A program made the position numbers and the translations under genes. A DNA stretch of 64,000 bases from assembly GCF_932294415.1 (NCBI RefSeq), contig NC_065539.1, forward strand, positions 48,150,501 to 48,214,500, in the 5' to 3' direction. The stretch is from Quercus robur. Its lineage: Eukaryota; Streptophyta; Magnoliopsida; Fagales; Fagaceae. Shown here in pieces: positions 11,788-22,720 of the stretch (its first letter is position 1; each line of letters begins with the position of its first letter). The notes below the pieces were generated by a model that searched no databases, was not told where the DNA came from, and saw only the letters and a list, made by a program, of their open reading frames with translations.

Positions 11788-12977
11788 TAAAACAAAACTA
11801 GCATATAATTTCATGTAAACGCATGGATACATTTAAAATTAAACAAAATTTTTATTATAAAAATATAAATAATTAGTCAAATTTTTTTTTTTTAAAGCAT
11901 GTTACACATGCATTCATGCATACATATAGATATATTTAAAATTAAACACAATTTTTATCATAAAATATAGATAATTAGTCAAATTTTTTTTTTTTAAGTA
12001 AACGTAATTAGTCACATATTAAAAATTTTATCTAAATTTAATACTACTTATGATCATTTTCTTTTTAATTTTTAATAAGATAGAACGTATGGTGATTTTT
12101 GTTATGTGGTGATTTTTATTTTATTTGTTTTTTGAGAAACATGTGGTGATTTTTATTGAGTATATGTGATTGTTTTTTTAAAAAAAAATTATAGTTTATT
12201 AATATTAGATTCTTAATATTTTGCAATCGTTAACTCACTTGACACAAAAATTAAAAAACTTAAGTAGACACATGGCACAAGTTTAAGTGAATAATTATGG
12301 TGTAGTTCCCACATAAATTAGACACATGGTGCAAAATTGGATTGTAATTTTAAATTATAATTCAATTTTCTCTAAACTTTACCTATTAATATATATATGG
12401 ATGACTTATAAATTTGAATTTTTTTTAGTTATATGATTATGTTTTTGATGGTTTATTATATTGGATTCATCGTTTTCTACACTAAATTAACTAATTTGGC
12501 ACAAAAATTTAAAAATTTAGATAAAATGATATACGTGGCGCAAAATTAAACTCTAATTGAAATTTATTTTTTACACTAAATTAACTCACTTAGCACAAAA
12601 TTCTAAAATTTAGATTAAATAAGACACATGACGTAAAATTAGACTCTAATTAAATTTCAATTTGAAACTTAATTAGATTTTCTCTCTGCTTTACTTATTA
12701 TTATATATATAAATTAAATTATTTTTTAAAAAAAGTATTAAAAGTAAGTTAAACTTATAAAAAAATTCACACCTACATAAATGACAAGCTCTCGATGGTA
12801 AGTGAAAAAGTATTATTAGTGATAGCATTGCTCAGTAGACAAAAGGAAAAAACTCACACCCACGTGTTGTCCACATGTGCATGAGAACTTACGCGATGAG
12901 CTGTATTTATTTATTTTTTTTTTAAAACCGATAGTTTTGGGAGGGATAGTTTAAATCTTACCTGGGTTAGAGACGCC
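11788..12977. other. AT-rich intergenic stretch with short repeats
   Basis: No gene seen. About 130 bp (TTTAAAATTAAACA plus TAATTAGTCAAATTTTTT) is duplicated at roughly 11820-11895 and 11935-12000. A TTAACTCACTTGGCACAAAA-type motif followed by ACACATGGC occurs three times between 12230 and 12680. The last 200 bases (12765-12960) are related to 5130-5350. Confidence 0.6.
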
Positions 12978-12980
12978 TAA

Positions 12981-14049
12981 GAGCATCCACAGCAGGTGTG
13001 GCAAATATGCCAAATGCCAAATATTTGGCACATTTGCCACACCAAACACAAAAATGGTGCTTTATGAGATGTGCCAAATCTCAAAAATTATACAACATGG
13101 TTACAGTACCGTTGCAAATTTGCAATGGTACAAACAAATGTTGCAAAAATTATATTGTTTTATATTCTCCTTTCTCTCTCCTCTCTCTTCATTTTTTCTT
13201 TTCTCTTCTCTCTCACTCTCCGGTTCCCTCTCTCTTCTCCCTCAAACCCCAATCCTCTCCTCTCAAACCTCACTCTGTCTCTTTGTCTCCCACTCCCTGT
13301 TTCTCTCGGCGCCGTCGCCCTGCTCGACCTCGACGCCTCCGTGCTCACCAAGACGCTGACGTTCGCCGCCGCGTTCTCTGCCTTCGGAGACTCGATCTCA
13401 TGGCTCATCGCGCTCGCTTTCTTCTTCGCCCGCAGGTTCATCAAGACTGGGCTCAGGAATCGAATCGCTTACCAGCTCATCGTTGGCGTGAATTTGACTT
13501 TCAACACGATCGGGTGGACCAATTGGGCCAAGGCGGCGATCGTGCCTGGGTTGGTGTCGTTGATTGTTGGGGTGATTTGTAATGGGGTCCAGTGGTATGG
13601 GTGTGGGGTTTTGATTTGTGGGAGTGGGTTTTGGGTCGTGGTGGTGCAGTGGCGGCGTGGGGTCGTGGTTGTGGCTGGGTATTGATCAATCAAAGATCTC
13701 TCTCTGCCTCCAAACCAAAACAGAGCAAGAAACACATCCAAAACCTTAAAAATTTTCAAAAATGACAGAGATTAACAGTTGTGGTGGGTTTGTTTTGAAT
13801 TGTGTTTTGGGTTGTGGAGGATGTGGTGGTTGTGTGGTGGTGGCTGTTGGTTGTTTGCAGTGGCTGTTGATTGTGATTGATGAGTTGTAGATATTATTTT
13901 AATGGGTAGGAAATATTATTTTAATGTATAGAATTGTATGATAAAACATCTGATAAATGAAATGTTGTAAATTGATGTGGTAAAATAATAAAGTAGGTAT
14001 TTGATGTGGCAAAATGACATAATTTTTGCCACATCTGCTGTGGATGCTC
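12981..14049. mobile_element. Pack-type PIF/Harbinger element carrying host gene fragments
   Basis: The ends are GAGCATCCACAGCAG and its reverse complement CTGCTGTGGATGCTC. Similarity extends to about 25 bp (next TGTGGCAAA on both sides, one mismatch). The target duplication is TAA (12978-12980 and 14050-14052), typical of PIF/Harbinger. The 1.07-kb interior encodes no transposase but is locally GC-rich and contains two pieces of a plastid dicarboxylate translocator gene (separate entry). This is the structure expected of a Pack-MITE, a non-autonomous transposon that has picked up host coding sequence. Confidence 0.8.
13125..13685 (+). pseudogene. DIT1: captured fragments of plastid 2-oxoglutarate/malate translocator (DiT1-like)
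   Basis: An ATG-started frame of 187 codons runs through the transposon interior. About 13303-13475 encodes SLGAVALLDLDASVLTKTL, then FAAAFSAFGD, WLIALAFFFAR and FIKTGLRNRIAYQ. These match consecutive blocks of the DiT1/OMT1 inner-envelope carrier (SODIT1 family). Directly after it, about 13484-13565 encodes LTFNTIGWTNWAKAAIVPG followed by LVSLIV. In the intact carrier this lies near the C-terminus, so over 200 residues between the blocks are missing. The upstream part is CT-rich and the tail after 13570 is unlike the carrier. The product could not be a working transporter, since most membrane segments are absent. Expression is possible but not shown. Identification is from recalled family sequence. 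Confidence 0.75.
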
Positions 14050-14059
14050 TAACAATGAT

Positions 14060-14345
14060 TGGTTCATTTATTTATAATTTATAGTACTCTGATAGTGACA
14101 GCTGACAACCAAGAAATGGCCTAAATTGTCTATTTTAAAAATACTGTAAGGTACTAACTAACTAAACTTAAATAATCATTGAAATCAACATATGAAATCA
14201 ACGTAAAGGCCTAAATTGTCTATTTATAATTTATAATAATCTGATAGTGACAACTGATAACTAGAAAATGGACTAAATTGTCTATTTTAAAATAGTGTAA
14301 GGTACTAACTAACTAAACTTAAATAATCATCGAAATCAACATAAG
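14060..14345. repeat. imperfect tandem duplication of about 150 bp
   Basis: The block containing CTGATAGTGACA, GCCTAAATTGTCTATTTTAAA and GGTACTAACTAACTAAACTT is present twice (about 14068-14180 and 14220-14345). The same tail also resembles 5350-5390, suggesting the Pack element inserted into a member of the dispersed family seen at 3.7-6.5 kb. Confidence 0.6.
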
Positions 14346-14861
14346 TACTCTTCTCAACAACAACAATAACAACAACACCAATCAAAAAAAAAAACCAATA
14401 ACAACAACAAAAAAGCGCACACACACACAAGTATTTTTCTTTTCTTTCATTGAAATCACATTTTTAAAATTTATAAGGTATTTTTCAAAAAAATAATTCA
14501 ACCAAACAAATTAAGAGAGACATATATTTCTTTCTTTTTACAACAAACAATTTTTATTATTTTTATCATAATTTATTTCTGTACTTTGGGCTGATTTAGA
14601 GCATCTCCAACAGATTCTCCAAATTTTTGTACTATTTGGATAATGAACAGTAACTTTTACATTTAACTACCAACTTTTTCAAATCCACTTTCCAACAAAT
14701 TATCTATCTTATTCTCTATCTCATTTAAATATTATTTCTTCATTATTTCTTTAACCTTTCTTTATTCTTTTTTTATTCTTTCTCTATTCATTCCCAACAG
14801 CTATATTTTTCAAATTCCCAACAACTATATTTTTAAATCTCCCGACAATAATATTTTCAAA

Positions 14862-14984
14862 GCTACACACACAATCTGAATGAAAGCCCTTGTATATGGG
14901 CAGCACACACACACAGAGCAGCGCACACACACAGCAGCACACACACACACACACACAGAGCACTTTCTAGGCAGCATAGACACA

Positions 14985-15023
<39 letters not shown>

Positions 15024-15275
15024 CAGCACACATAGTAGCAGCACTTTCTGGGCAGCATAGACACAGCAGCACACACACAACAACACACACACACACAGCA
15101 GCGCACACACACACACACACAGCCCCTATATATGGGCAGCACAGACACGCACAGCACACACACACACACAGCAGCACACACAGCCCCCTGTATATGGGCA
15201 GCACACACACACACAGCAGCGCGCACACACACAGCATCACACACACACAGCAACACACACACACACAACAACAAC
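14862..15275. repeat. CA/GT-rich compound microsatellite
   Basis: About 410 bp of (CA)n broken by CAGCAG and by repeated units such as CTTTCTGGGCAGCATAGACA and TATATGGGCAGCACA. Open frames on the minus strand here (Cys/Val-rich) are repeat artefacts. Confidence 0.9.
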
Positions 15276-15650
15276 ACAATCAAAGCTTTAATACAATAAG
15301 GTTGAACACCACCCTTTTTTTTTTATAAACTGCAATTTCATTAAAAGACTAAGAAATATTACAAGCAGAGGCATCTCCCTTAGAAATTGCCTCAAGCGAG
15401 GGGGGGGGGGGGAGATTACCATCAGAAAAACAGAAGGGGAAAACAGATATACATATATAATGCAACAGGATCACATTGTATATAGTGCAATAGTATCACA
15501 TTGTAGCAAAACAAAATGAATAGTGCAACAAGATCATATTGTAGCAAAACAAAAATTAGAGACCCAATATACAAAACAAGTTTAAAGAACTCTTTTAATC
15601 ATATACAACATAAGAGCATTGATGATGATAATAGTCTAAGAACAAGACCT

Positions 15651-16769
15651 TCATTTTTCAAGGATTTCCATTTGACATTGACGAATATATTCTTGCTGCA
15701 GTGGAGACAACATACTTACATCCATCATCATAAGCTCTTTTTCTTCCTTCAGCTTTTCCATTCTCAATTTCTCCATTTCATTTTCCTCCTTCATTCTTGC
15801 TATTTCAAGTTTTTTATCCTTAAGTTGAATTCGTGCCATATCATGCTCCTGGTTTACAAGACGTCCTTTCTCAATACAAGTCATTTTCATCTCACTTATT
15901 TTTCTTCTTTCATCCATCATGACATTCAATATGTCTTCTATATGTGAAGTCGTGCCTTCTCTGGACTTTTGTTTCTTCAATCTTTCTTTTTGGGCCTTCA
16001 CCCCTGGTGGTCTCTCCAAGTTTACAATTGGAACCTGTGGAATATCATCATCCTCTAAACTTATTGACTCTAGATTAGAAGGTGAAGATGGCTCAGATCT
16101 CCCTCTTTTTTTTGGTTGCTGACTGTTACCAATAGCCAACCATTTTGGTGAGTACTTTAATAAATTCCAATAATGTTCATATTGAAATTTGGTATGCTGC
16201 AATACTTGATAGAGCTCTTTTGCTGCATTAAGCTGGAAAAATTAACAAATAGTTTATAGTTACTATCTTGAAATAGTTGGAACAAATTAGCAAATTAACA
16301 CAAATTTCTTTATAAGATGTACCTTGTCTTCATTAGTCTTACCACTTTCATTCTTTGATTCAATTTGTGCCAAACACCCACAAAACTTATTGGTGCAAAG
16401 TTGAATCGTTGACCATCGGTTCATTAGAGAACTCATCGTACGCTCAGAAGTGAAGGTCTTCCATTGGTGGTAATACTCCCAAATTCTTGACCAATATGTT
16501 GTGCGTTTTTGGTTAGTGCTTTGCACTACATCTTGGTTGACATTGAGAAATGCGGACTCAAGAAGCACGTCTTCTTGTATGGTGAAGTTGCTACCACATT
16601 GTAGTTTCTTAGCTGTGGATTCAACTTGGGGTGGAGACATTTGGCTAAATGCTTAAGCTTGTGGAACACTATCTTCACCACTTATACGTGAAGATCTTGA
16701 CATATATTCATCATAACTATCTTCTAAAGGATTAGTGAAAGATGTGTCCCTTGGAATACTCGAATCCAT
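15651..16769 (-). pseudogene. transposon ORF1: Myb/SANT-like protein with NAM-associated C-terminal region
   Basis: Minus-strand model with exons 16769-16323 and 16232-15651. The intron has GT (16322-16321) and AG ends and keeps frame (DK|LNAAKELYQ). The N-terminal half holds the trihelix/SANT-like block FTIQEDVLLESAF ... YWSRIWEYYHQWK ... RSLMNRWSTIQ-type sequence. The second exon carries a basic KKRGRSEP patch and a Glu/Lys-rich coiled coil ending LQQEYIRQCQMEILEK. This layout is that of plant proteins annotated as no-apical-meristem-associated C-terminal domain, which are ORF1 partners of PIF/Harbinger transposases. One nonsense codon (TAA, 16655-16653) splits the frame after about 38 codons. 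A later ATG at 16640 leaves a 299-residue open frame including the SANT block, so a shortened protein remains possible. It sits between the TIRs of the 14599-18150 element. Confidence 0.7.
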
Positions 16770-18150
16770 TCCTAGTAACAAAAACAAAAACAATAATTTA
16801 CATTCAGTTACACAGAAACAATAATTCTATAATCTGTAAGGAATCCCTTACATTCAGTTCATGGTTTATTGGCATCAAACTCCCAGTTCTATTACAGTTT
16901 CAAGCAATTAACAATAATTTATCTCAATTACACAGAAACCATAAGGAACAAAACTACAATGATTGCCACATTCTAAAAAACTCAACCTCAAAGCTGTCTA
17001 TAAATTTTTCATTCTCAGCCCAAAATATTAACAGCACAAGAGATCTCACAATTAAGATTGTACATTCAGAAACAATTTTCACAAAATCTCATGGAACCAA
17101 GCAACAGAAATTACCACACTGTAGAACTACACAACTCAATGCAACATGAACCATTAGATTAGTCACTTACATTTTCATTCATAGAATTATTTACACACAC
17201 ATTTCCCAGAAAACATTTTCCAAAAACCATTCCAACCACATAGATATCAAAAACCCACCAAGAAAAAATGACAAACATGCAAAACCCAATATGAATTCAT
17301 CGATCAAACATCATTGCCATCACAATTTTAGCTACAAAAAAACCCAGAATTCAAATTCTCAATATTTCCACACCAAAAAAAGAAAAAAAAAAGAGACATA
17401 ATAAGATTAAAGTTTGGGTACCGATATTCAGATTCTCAATGTTTTTGTTTGGGTTTTTTTGTTTTTCTTGGTTTGGGTACCGATATTCAAGGTTGAGATT
17501 AATTTATTGACTCTAATAAGATTAATTAAATAGAAAAAATAGAGAAAGGATCAAGAACAGAGTGAAAGACAAACAGAGAGAAAAGAACCAAAAACCCAAA
17601 ACCTAAACCCACATAGTGGTGAAGAACAATAGAAAAGGGTGAGCTTCAGAACTCGTACGATAAACTAATAAATTCAAAAATGACAAAAACCCTATTAAAT
17701 CAAAATTTTGGGTACTGATATTCAAGGTTGAGCTTCGGAACTCTATTCTTCGTCACAGGTGGTTGAGCGAACTTCGATTGAAAGGCATGGTGCGAGTTCT
17801 TTTGTGAAAGACACGGTGCGAGATTTTTGTGAGAGAGAGCAACGGCGAGGATTGATTTCGTGAGAGCGGCATTTTTGAAGAGAGGGAGCTTTCTGAAGAG
17901 AAACCAGACAATAGATAAGAAGGAAAAACGTTTGGGAGAGAGAAAGAATTGTAAATTAAATGCCACTGTTTAATTTTTTAATATATAATAAGGGAATAGA
18001 GTTGCTACAGTGTTCTCTAAAATAAGAGAACTACTATAGCAACTTCAAAAAAAAATTTAGAGAACCTCTGCGTTTGGAGAAGCCACTAGAGCGTGAACAG
18101 CAACGTTTTGTGGTCCAAAAATGGCTTTAGAGGGACCGTTGGAGATGCTC

Positions 18151-18394
18151 TTAACATGCCTTTCTTAATCTATTGGTTTACGTTTTTCCCTAAAAAAAAA
18201 CAATATTTTTTGCTTTTGAGAAACTACAACCAAACAATCTCATATAATTATTTGTTAAAAAAAAATTGTTTGTTATTAATTAAAAAAAATTACTTATCCC
18301 TCAAGAAAGGCTTATCCATATTCCTTGACCATATCTATACTACAATATCTTATCAAGCGTGCAAAATATTCCAATCTGACCGAACTCGTCTGCA
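18151..18394. other. intergenic spacer upstream of SAMDC
   Basis: AT-rich spacer between the Harbinger right end and the SAMDC promoter. No gene is visible. Confidence 0.5.
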
Positions 18395-18402
18395 TATTTA
18401 AA
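18395..18402 (+). promoter_or_regulatory. TATA-like box of the SAMDC gene
   Basis: TATTTAAA lies about 25-35 bases before a pyrimidine-rich start region (CTCGCTCACCCCTTC). A telo-box-like TTAGGGTTT at 18499-18507, frequent in 5' regions of growth-related plant genes, lies in the first exon. The start site is inferred, not shown. Confidence 0.5.
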
Positions 18403-19641
18403 GCCTCTCGCTCACCCCTTCAAACATCACCAAACAAAACTCTTTCAACGCTTTGCGACCAAAACTCTAGGGCTCGGTTTCGTCCCTATTCGCCGCAATT
18501 AGGGTTTCGTTTATACTTTTCTGTATTTATTCTTAATCGGTAAGCTCGTGGTTTTCCTTAATTCATTTATCGTTTTGTCTATGCTTTAATAATCTGATTC
18601 AGATTTTGCGTTTTCGTTTGGTTTTGATTTGGGATTTTTTTTTTTCTCTAGGGTTTTCAGAAAAAGGGGGTTTCCGGAGGATCATCCAGCATTTGATTAC
18701 GCATTTTGTATTCGTTGTAAGTATTCTCTTATTTATTATATATCTTAGTATTTGGTAATTTTACCTATAAATATGTTTAGGTAATATATGTGATTGAAAA
18801 GTTTTTTATCCTTAAGATTTCTTTTTATTCTGTTGTTTGGATGAGATTTGAGAATATGATTTTTCTTTATCAGTGAAAGATTACAACTTTTGAATTATTG
18901 GGTTGTGTTCAATGCATTTTGTAATTTTTCTATCAGTTCTTAATTTCTTTCAATTTTTCGGGTAAAAATATATTTCCTGGTATTTTAAATCTGGGTCTCT
19001 ATTCATTAAATTATAATTTGGTTTTGGTTTTTCATTTGTCTTGATGTGAGTTTTTGGAAGAAAAAAAAAATTGATTGCTTTCCTCTATTATCTCTGGAGG
19101 AAATGGTTTCTTTTTTTAAGAAAAAAAGACCCAGTTTATTTGGGAAGAAGCCATTTTACTGATCTGATTTTTGTTGTGTTTTGAATCACCCTTTTGGTGT
19201 ACTGACAATATTTTGTACAGTCTTGATTTTCTGATTGTGTGTTATAATTCAATTTTCTTTTATGGGCTGATGAGTTGTGTTGGGAAGAGTATTGTTTGCA
19301 TCTCTTAAATAGTGGGCCTTTCTATTTGTTTTGTCTCTGTTGATTCAATAATAAGTTATTAATTTTCTTTGAAAGTGAAGATGGGATTTATTTTAATCTT
19401 GTTTTTAGTTTGATATATTGTTTAACAGATTTATAGTACTTGTTGGGAGGCGTGTATGTACTTTATATAGTGCTATTACTTCTGTCATTGCGTCTCCAAT
19501 TTTTGATGCATATCATTTTCTTCCTGTATTCATTGGGATTTGTGTTATTTTGGTCACAATTATTAGTCCTGGCTAGTGCAGCCTACACTGTGCAAATTTG
19601 GCTTCTTATCTGTTTTTGTGGGTTTGTCAGGCGAAGAGTGA

Positions 19642-19650
19642 ATGAACTAA
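19642..19650 (+). promoter_or_regulatory. tiny uORF of SAMDC (ATG AAC TAA)
   Basis: A three-codon upstream frame whose stop TAA shares its last A with the ATG of the small uORF at 19650. This one-base overlap is the conserved tiny/small uORF arrangement described for plant S-adenosylmethionine decarboxylase mRNAs. The tiny uORF helps ribosomes bypass or reach the small uORF according to polyamine level. Confidence 0.85.
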
Positions 19651-19903
19651 TGGAGTCCAAAGGTGGCAAGAAGAAGTCTAGTAGTAGTAAGTCCTTATTT
19701 TATGAAGCTCCCCTCGGTTACAGCATTGAAGACATCCGTCCTGCCGGTGGAATCAAGAAGTTCAGATCTGCTGCTTACTCCAACGTAAGTTGCATGTTTC
19801 TTGATGTTAACAATTCTTGAGTTTTTTAATACAAAATGATTGGTTTGCTAATGTTATATTATCTTGTGGTGTTTATGTGCAGTGTGCGCGGAAACCATCC
19901 TGA
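19650..19903 (+). CDS. small regulatory uORF peptide of SAMDC
   Basis: Spliced frame 19650-19784 plus 19883-19903, encoding 51 residues. It begins MESKGGKKKSSSSKSLFYEA, continues PLGYSIEDIRPAGGIKKF and ends SAAYSNCARKPS. This is the highly conserved plant AdoMetDC uORF peptide, which represses translation of the downstream enzyme when spermidine and spermine are high. The intron falls between Asn45 and Cys46. The peptide acts in cis on the translating ribosome and is not known to have a separate enzymatic role. The main ORF starts 136 bases downstream of the uORF stop. Confidence 0.93.
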
Positions 19904-20039
19904 GATTACCGGAGTTTTGACATAAACTTTAGGATTTTCATACTGCTAAAATTGCTGTAGTCTTTTCTTTCTTTTCTACTTCACTTGTTCCCTCATCCTC
20001 CTCCGTTTGTGCAACTTGATTTGCTTTCCTTGAGAAAAA

Positions 20040-21131
20040 ATGGCCTCCTTGCCAGTCTCTGCAATTGGATTTGAAGGTTATGAAAAGAGGCTTGAGGTAT
20101 CTTTCTTTGAGCCAGGCATTTTTGCTGATCCTGGGGGCATGGGCCTCCGTACTCTGTCAAAATCTCAATTGGATGAGATTCTAGGACCAGCTGAATGCAC
20201 CATTGTTGCTTCTCTGTCAAATGATTACGTTGATTCTTATGTCCTCTCTGAATCTAGCCTTTTTGTGTATCCTTACAAAGTTATTATCAAAACTTGCGGG
20301 ACCACAAAATTGCTTCTCTCCATTCCAGCCATCCTTAAATTGGCTGAAGCTCTATGTCTTACAGTGAAATCTGTGAGATACACTCGTGGAAGCTTTATTT
20401 TTCCTGGAGCTCAGCCATCTCCACATCGGAGCTTCTCAGAAGAAGTAGCTGTTCTTGATAGCTATTTTGGCAAGCTCGGTTTGGGCAGCAAGGCACATGT
20501 GATTGGTTGTCCTGAAAAATCACAGAAATGGCATGTTTACTCTGCTTCTGCAGAATTGGCGCAACAGCCAAGCCCTGTTTACACTCTAGAGATGTGCATG
20601 ATCGGTTTGGACAGAAAGAGGGCATCAGTTTTCTACAAAACAAATGCAGCTTCAGCAGCTCTGATGACTGAGGATTCTGGTATCAGGAAGATTCTTCCTC
20701 AATCTGAGATATGTGACTTTGAGTTTGACCCTTGCGGGTACTCCATGAATGCTATTGAAGGTGCTGCAATTTCTACAATCCATGTTACACCAGAAGATGG
20801 TTTCAGTTATGCAAGTTTTGAAGCAGTTGGATATGATTTTGAAGATGTGAATTTGACCCAGATGATCGAGAGGGTTTTGGCTTGCTTTGAACCTACTGTG
20901 TTCTCCATTGCTCTGCATGCTGATAGTGCTGAAATGGAACTTGGAACCAAGTTCCCTCTGGATTTGAAGGAATACCATTGTGGAGAAAAGAGCTGTGATG
21001 TGCTTGGATTGGGTGGTGGGTCTCTCACCTATTACAGCTGTGTCAGGGCTGAAAGCTGTGCATCTCCTAGATCAATCCTCAAATGCTGCTGGAGCGAGGA
21101 CGAGAAGGATGAGGAAGTTGAAAAGAACTAG
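20040..21131 (+). CDS. SAMDC: S-adenosylmethionine decarboxylase proenzyme
   Basis: Intronless 363-codon frame, the usual length for plant AdoMetDC. The enzyme decarboxylates S-adenosylmethionine to give the aminopropyl donor for spermidine and spermine synthesis in the cytosol. The family motif [12 protein letters not shown] is at residues 69-80. Self-cleavage between Glu71 and Ser72 would give the beta chain and an alpha chain with a pyruvoyl group made from Ser72. The plant PEST-like block [16 protein letters not shown] is near residues 246-261 and explains the short half-life known for these enzymes. The N-terminal [16 protein letters not shown] block is typical. No frameshift or missing key residue was seen. 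AATAAA at 21156-21161 lies 25 bases after the stop. Translation is expected to be controlled by the two uORFs. Confidence 0.97.
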   Translation: MASLPVSAIGFEGYEKRLEVSFFEPGIFADPGGMGLRTLSKSQLDEILGPAECTIVASLSNDYVDSYVLSESSLFVYPYKVIIKTCGTTKLLLSIPAILKLAEALCLTVKSVRYTRGSFIFPGAQPSPHRSFSEEVAVLDSYFGKLGLGSKAHVIGCPEKSQKWHVYSASAELAQQPSPVYTLEMCMIGLDRKRASVFYKTNAASAALMTEDSGIRKILPQSEICDFEFDPCGYSMNAIEGAAISTIHVTPEDGFSYASFEAVGYDFEDVNLTQMIERVLACFEPTVFSIALHADSAEMELGTKFPLDLKEYHCGEKSCDVLGLGGGSLTYYSCVRAESCASPRSILKCCWSEDEKDEEVEKN

Positions 21132-21155
21132 TTATATATGTTTTATTTGTTGCTG

Positions 21156-21161
21156 AATAAA
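21156..21161 (+). terminator. polyadenylation signal of SAMDC
   Basis: Canonical AATAAA 25 bases after the stop codon, in a T-rich downstream context. Confidence 0.6.
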
Positions 21162-21169
21162 AGTTGTGG

Positions 21170-22330
21170 GGTTTATGTTAGTATTCTCTAATCTCTATGT
21201 GGTTTATCATTATATGTCGCTGCATGGTCCTCCGCTGTCTTTAAATTGTGTAATGGATGTTGATTCCCTGTTCTGGGTAGTGTTGAACCAAGTGTTTTTA
21301 ATATTATAGTTACCTATTTGTGCTGGGATTATCTTATATTGCTTTTATTCATGGGAATGGGTTTTTGTTTGGTGTATCAGTTGATTTATTTGGAATCCAT
21401 TAGGGTTGTCTGATAAAAAATGATTTTTTTTTTTATTGATTCACATGTTAATTATTAATATAATTTTTAAGAATTAGTAAATATCGAATCCCCATTATCG
21501 GAAAAGGCCTGAGTTGTGATTAACTTGAGATCACACATGATCTCACCCACAGGCCTCATCTCATGGTGAGGCCTAGGAGGGCACTTGGAAATTTTTTGGA
21601 TGTTCACGCTTCCTGTATATGAAGAATGCCTGATTTGTTCAAGTTTGGTTTTTTATTTTTGTTTTTGTTTTTGTTTGAGAAGAGAGTTTGGTATATGTAG
21701 AATTGTAGATGCTTGGGAGCTTGCTCCAAAAGTTTGATGCTTTATTTGTTCAAATTTGCCAAACGATGTGGTTTGGTACAATTAATCATGTGATTGATGT
21801 GGGATGGTTAGTGCCGTAATTTTGAACGCAAGAACAACCATCAAATGGTATGCCTTGCAACTTACAAGGTCATCGCACTTGTTCTTCAAGCATAAACTCC
21901 GATGAATTATCCTGAACCACAATGTGACTACATGATTTTGTGTAAAGGAGGTGTGTGTATGGATATTCCCTATTATTTGCTAGCAATGTGTTTTTTTTTT
22001 TTTTTTTTTTTTTTTTTTTGAGGTACATTCCATCATTGTAACTTGACATAATTGCGATATTGCATAAAAGAAAATAAAAAAGACGACCAATTAAAATTAA
22101 GCTAGTGAAAAAGGAAGACAATACTTTAGTGATAGAATGGAATTTCTAGTGAGGTAAGTTTTTATAGGTGGTAATAAATACTAGCTTGATAAATTATTAA
22201 CCCCTCTTGCTGCCAAATAACCTTTTTTTTGTGTGTGTTTTTTTAGGTAGATGGTGAGGATAGAGGTGAGTTTCGAATTACAAAATCATAAAAAATGACA
22301 TTAGCACTGGACTATCACTTGAACTTCATT
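21170..22330. other. intergenic stretch after SAMDC
   Basis: No gene seen. It contains a T-run (about 21989-22019) and AT-rich unique-looking DNA. Confidence 0.5.
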
Positions 22331-22334
22331 ACTT

Positions 22335-22501
22335 TATGGGTTCCAGATAACTCAACTGGTAAAGTCTCTAATGGTTGAATAAGTGATCTGGGATTCAATC
22401 CCCGCCTATACCAAAAACCAATTGGTGTCTTGGTCTGATGATAAAGAACACTTATCAGGAGCGGATGTCATAGATTGAAGCTCTCTCAAAAAATAAAACT
22501 C
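22335..22501 (+). mobile_element. tRNA-derived SINE (Au-like)
   Basis: Starts GGGTTCCAGATAACTCAACT, containing an A-box-like TAACTCAACTGGT. A B-box-like GGGATTCAATCCCC follows about 45 bases later, and the element ends in an A-rich tail (AAAAAATAAAA). CATTACTT flanks both sides (22327-22334 and 22502-22509), consistent with a target site duplication. It is a Pol III-type retroposon remnant, not a functional tRNA gene. Confidence 0.75.
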
Positions 22502-22720
22502 CATTACTTCCATACAACAATATATGCATTAATTGCTCATTTTTCTATTAATTATCCAAAATAAAAGGACTACAAATTTGTTAATTTTCTGATGCTTCAG
22601 CTGCTGGCTTTTGTTTGTACTTTGTATCGGGCCTTGTTTGTACTTTGCATTGTGCCTTGTTCAGTAGGGGCGAAACTTCCCATAGCAGCTCTCAATTGTT
22701 GTATTCCCTAATTAAAAATA

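Larger units (their letters stand above)
14599..18150. mobile_element. PIF/Harbinger element with ORF1 only
   Basis: The left end GAGCATCTCCAAC (14599-14611) and the right end GTTGGAGATGCTC (18138-18150) are perfect 13-bp inverted termini flanked by TTA on both sides (14596-14598 and 18151-18153), the TWA duplication of PIF/Harbinger transposons. The 3.55-kb interior contains a 430-bp CA-rich microsatellite, a LINE-tail-like fragment near 15310-15400, and a minus-strand Myb/SANT-like gene. No DDE transposase frame is visible, so the copy appears internally deleted or dependent on a partner. Confidence 0.8.
18425..19903 (+). other. SAMDC: SAMDC 5' leader: spliced UTR exons
   Basis: Inferred leader exons are about 18425-18539 (donor G|GTAAGC), 18652-18716 (acceptor CTCTAG, donor GTAAGT), 19631-19784 (acceptor TTTGTCAG, donor GTAAGT) and 19883 onward (acceptor GTGCAG). 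The third exon holds the tiny uORF and most of the small uORF; the last intron interrupts the small uORF. Multi-intron leaders with this uORF arrangement are characteristic of plant AdoMetDC genes. Confidence 0.7.

Noticed and set aside
14825-15283. Cys/Val-rich open frames of about 140-150 codons on the minus strand
   Set aside because: They are translations of the CA/GT microsatellite; several frames are open at once, and no start context or homology is visible.
20395-21028. Minus-strand frames opposite SAMDC
   Set aside because: They are antisense shadows of a well-supported enzyme gene.
22335-22420. tRNA gene
   Set aside because: A- and B-box-like sequences are present, but no cloverleaf with matching acceptor stem was found; the A-tail and target duplication indicate a SINE.
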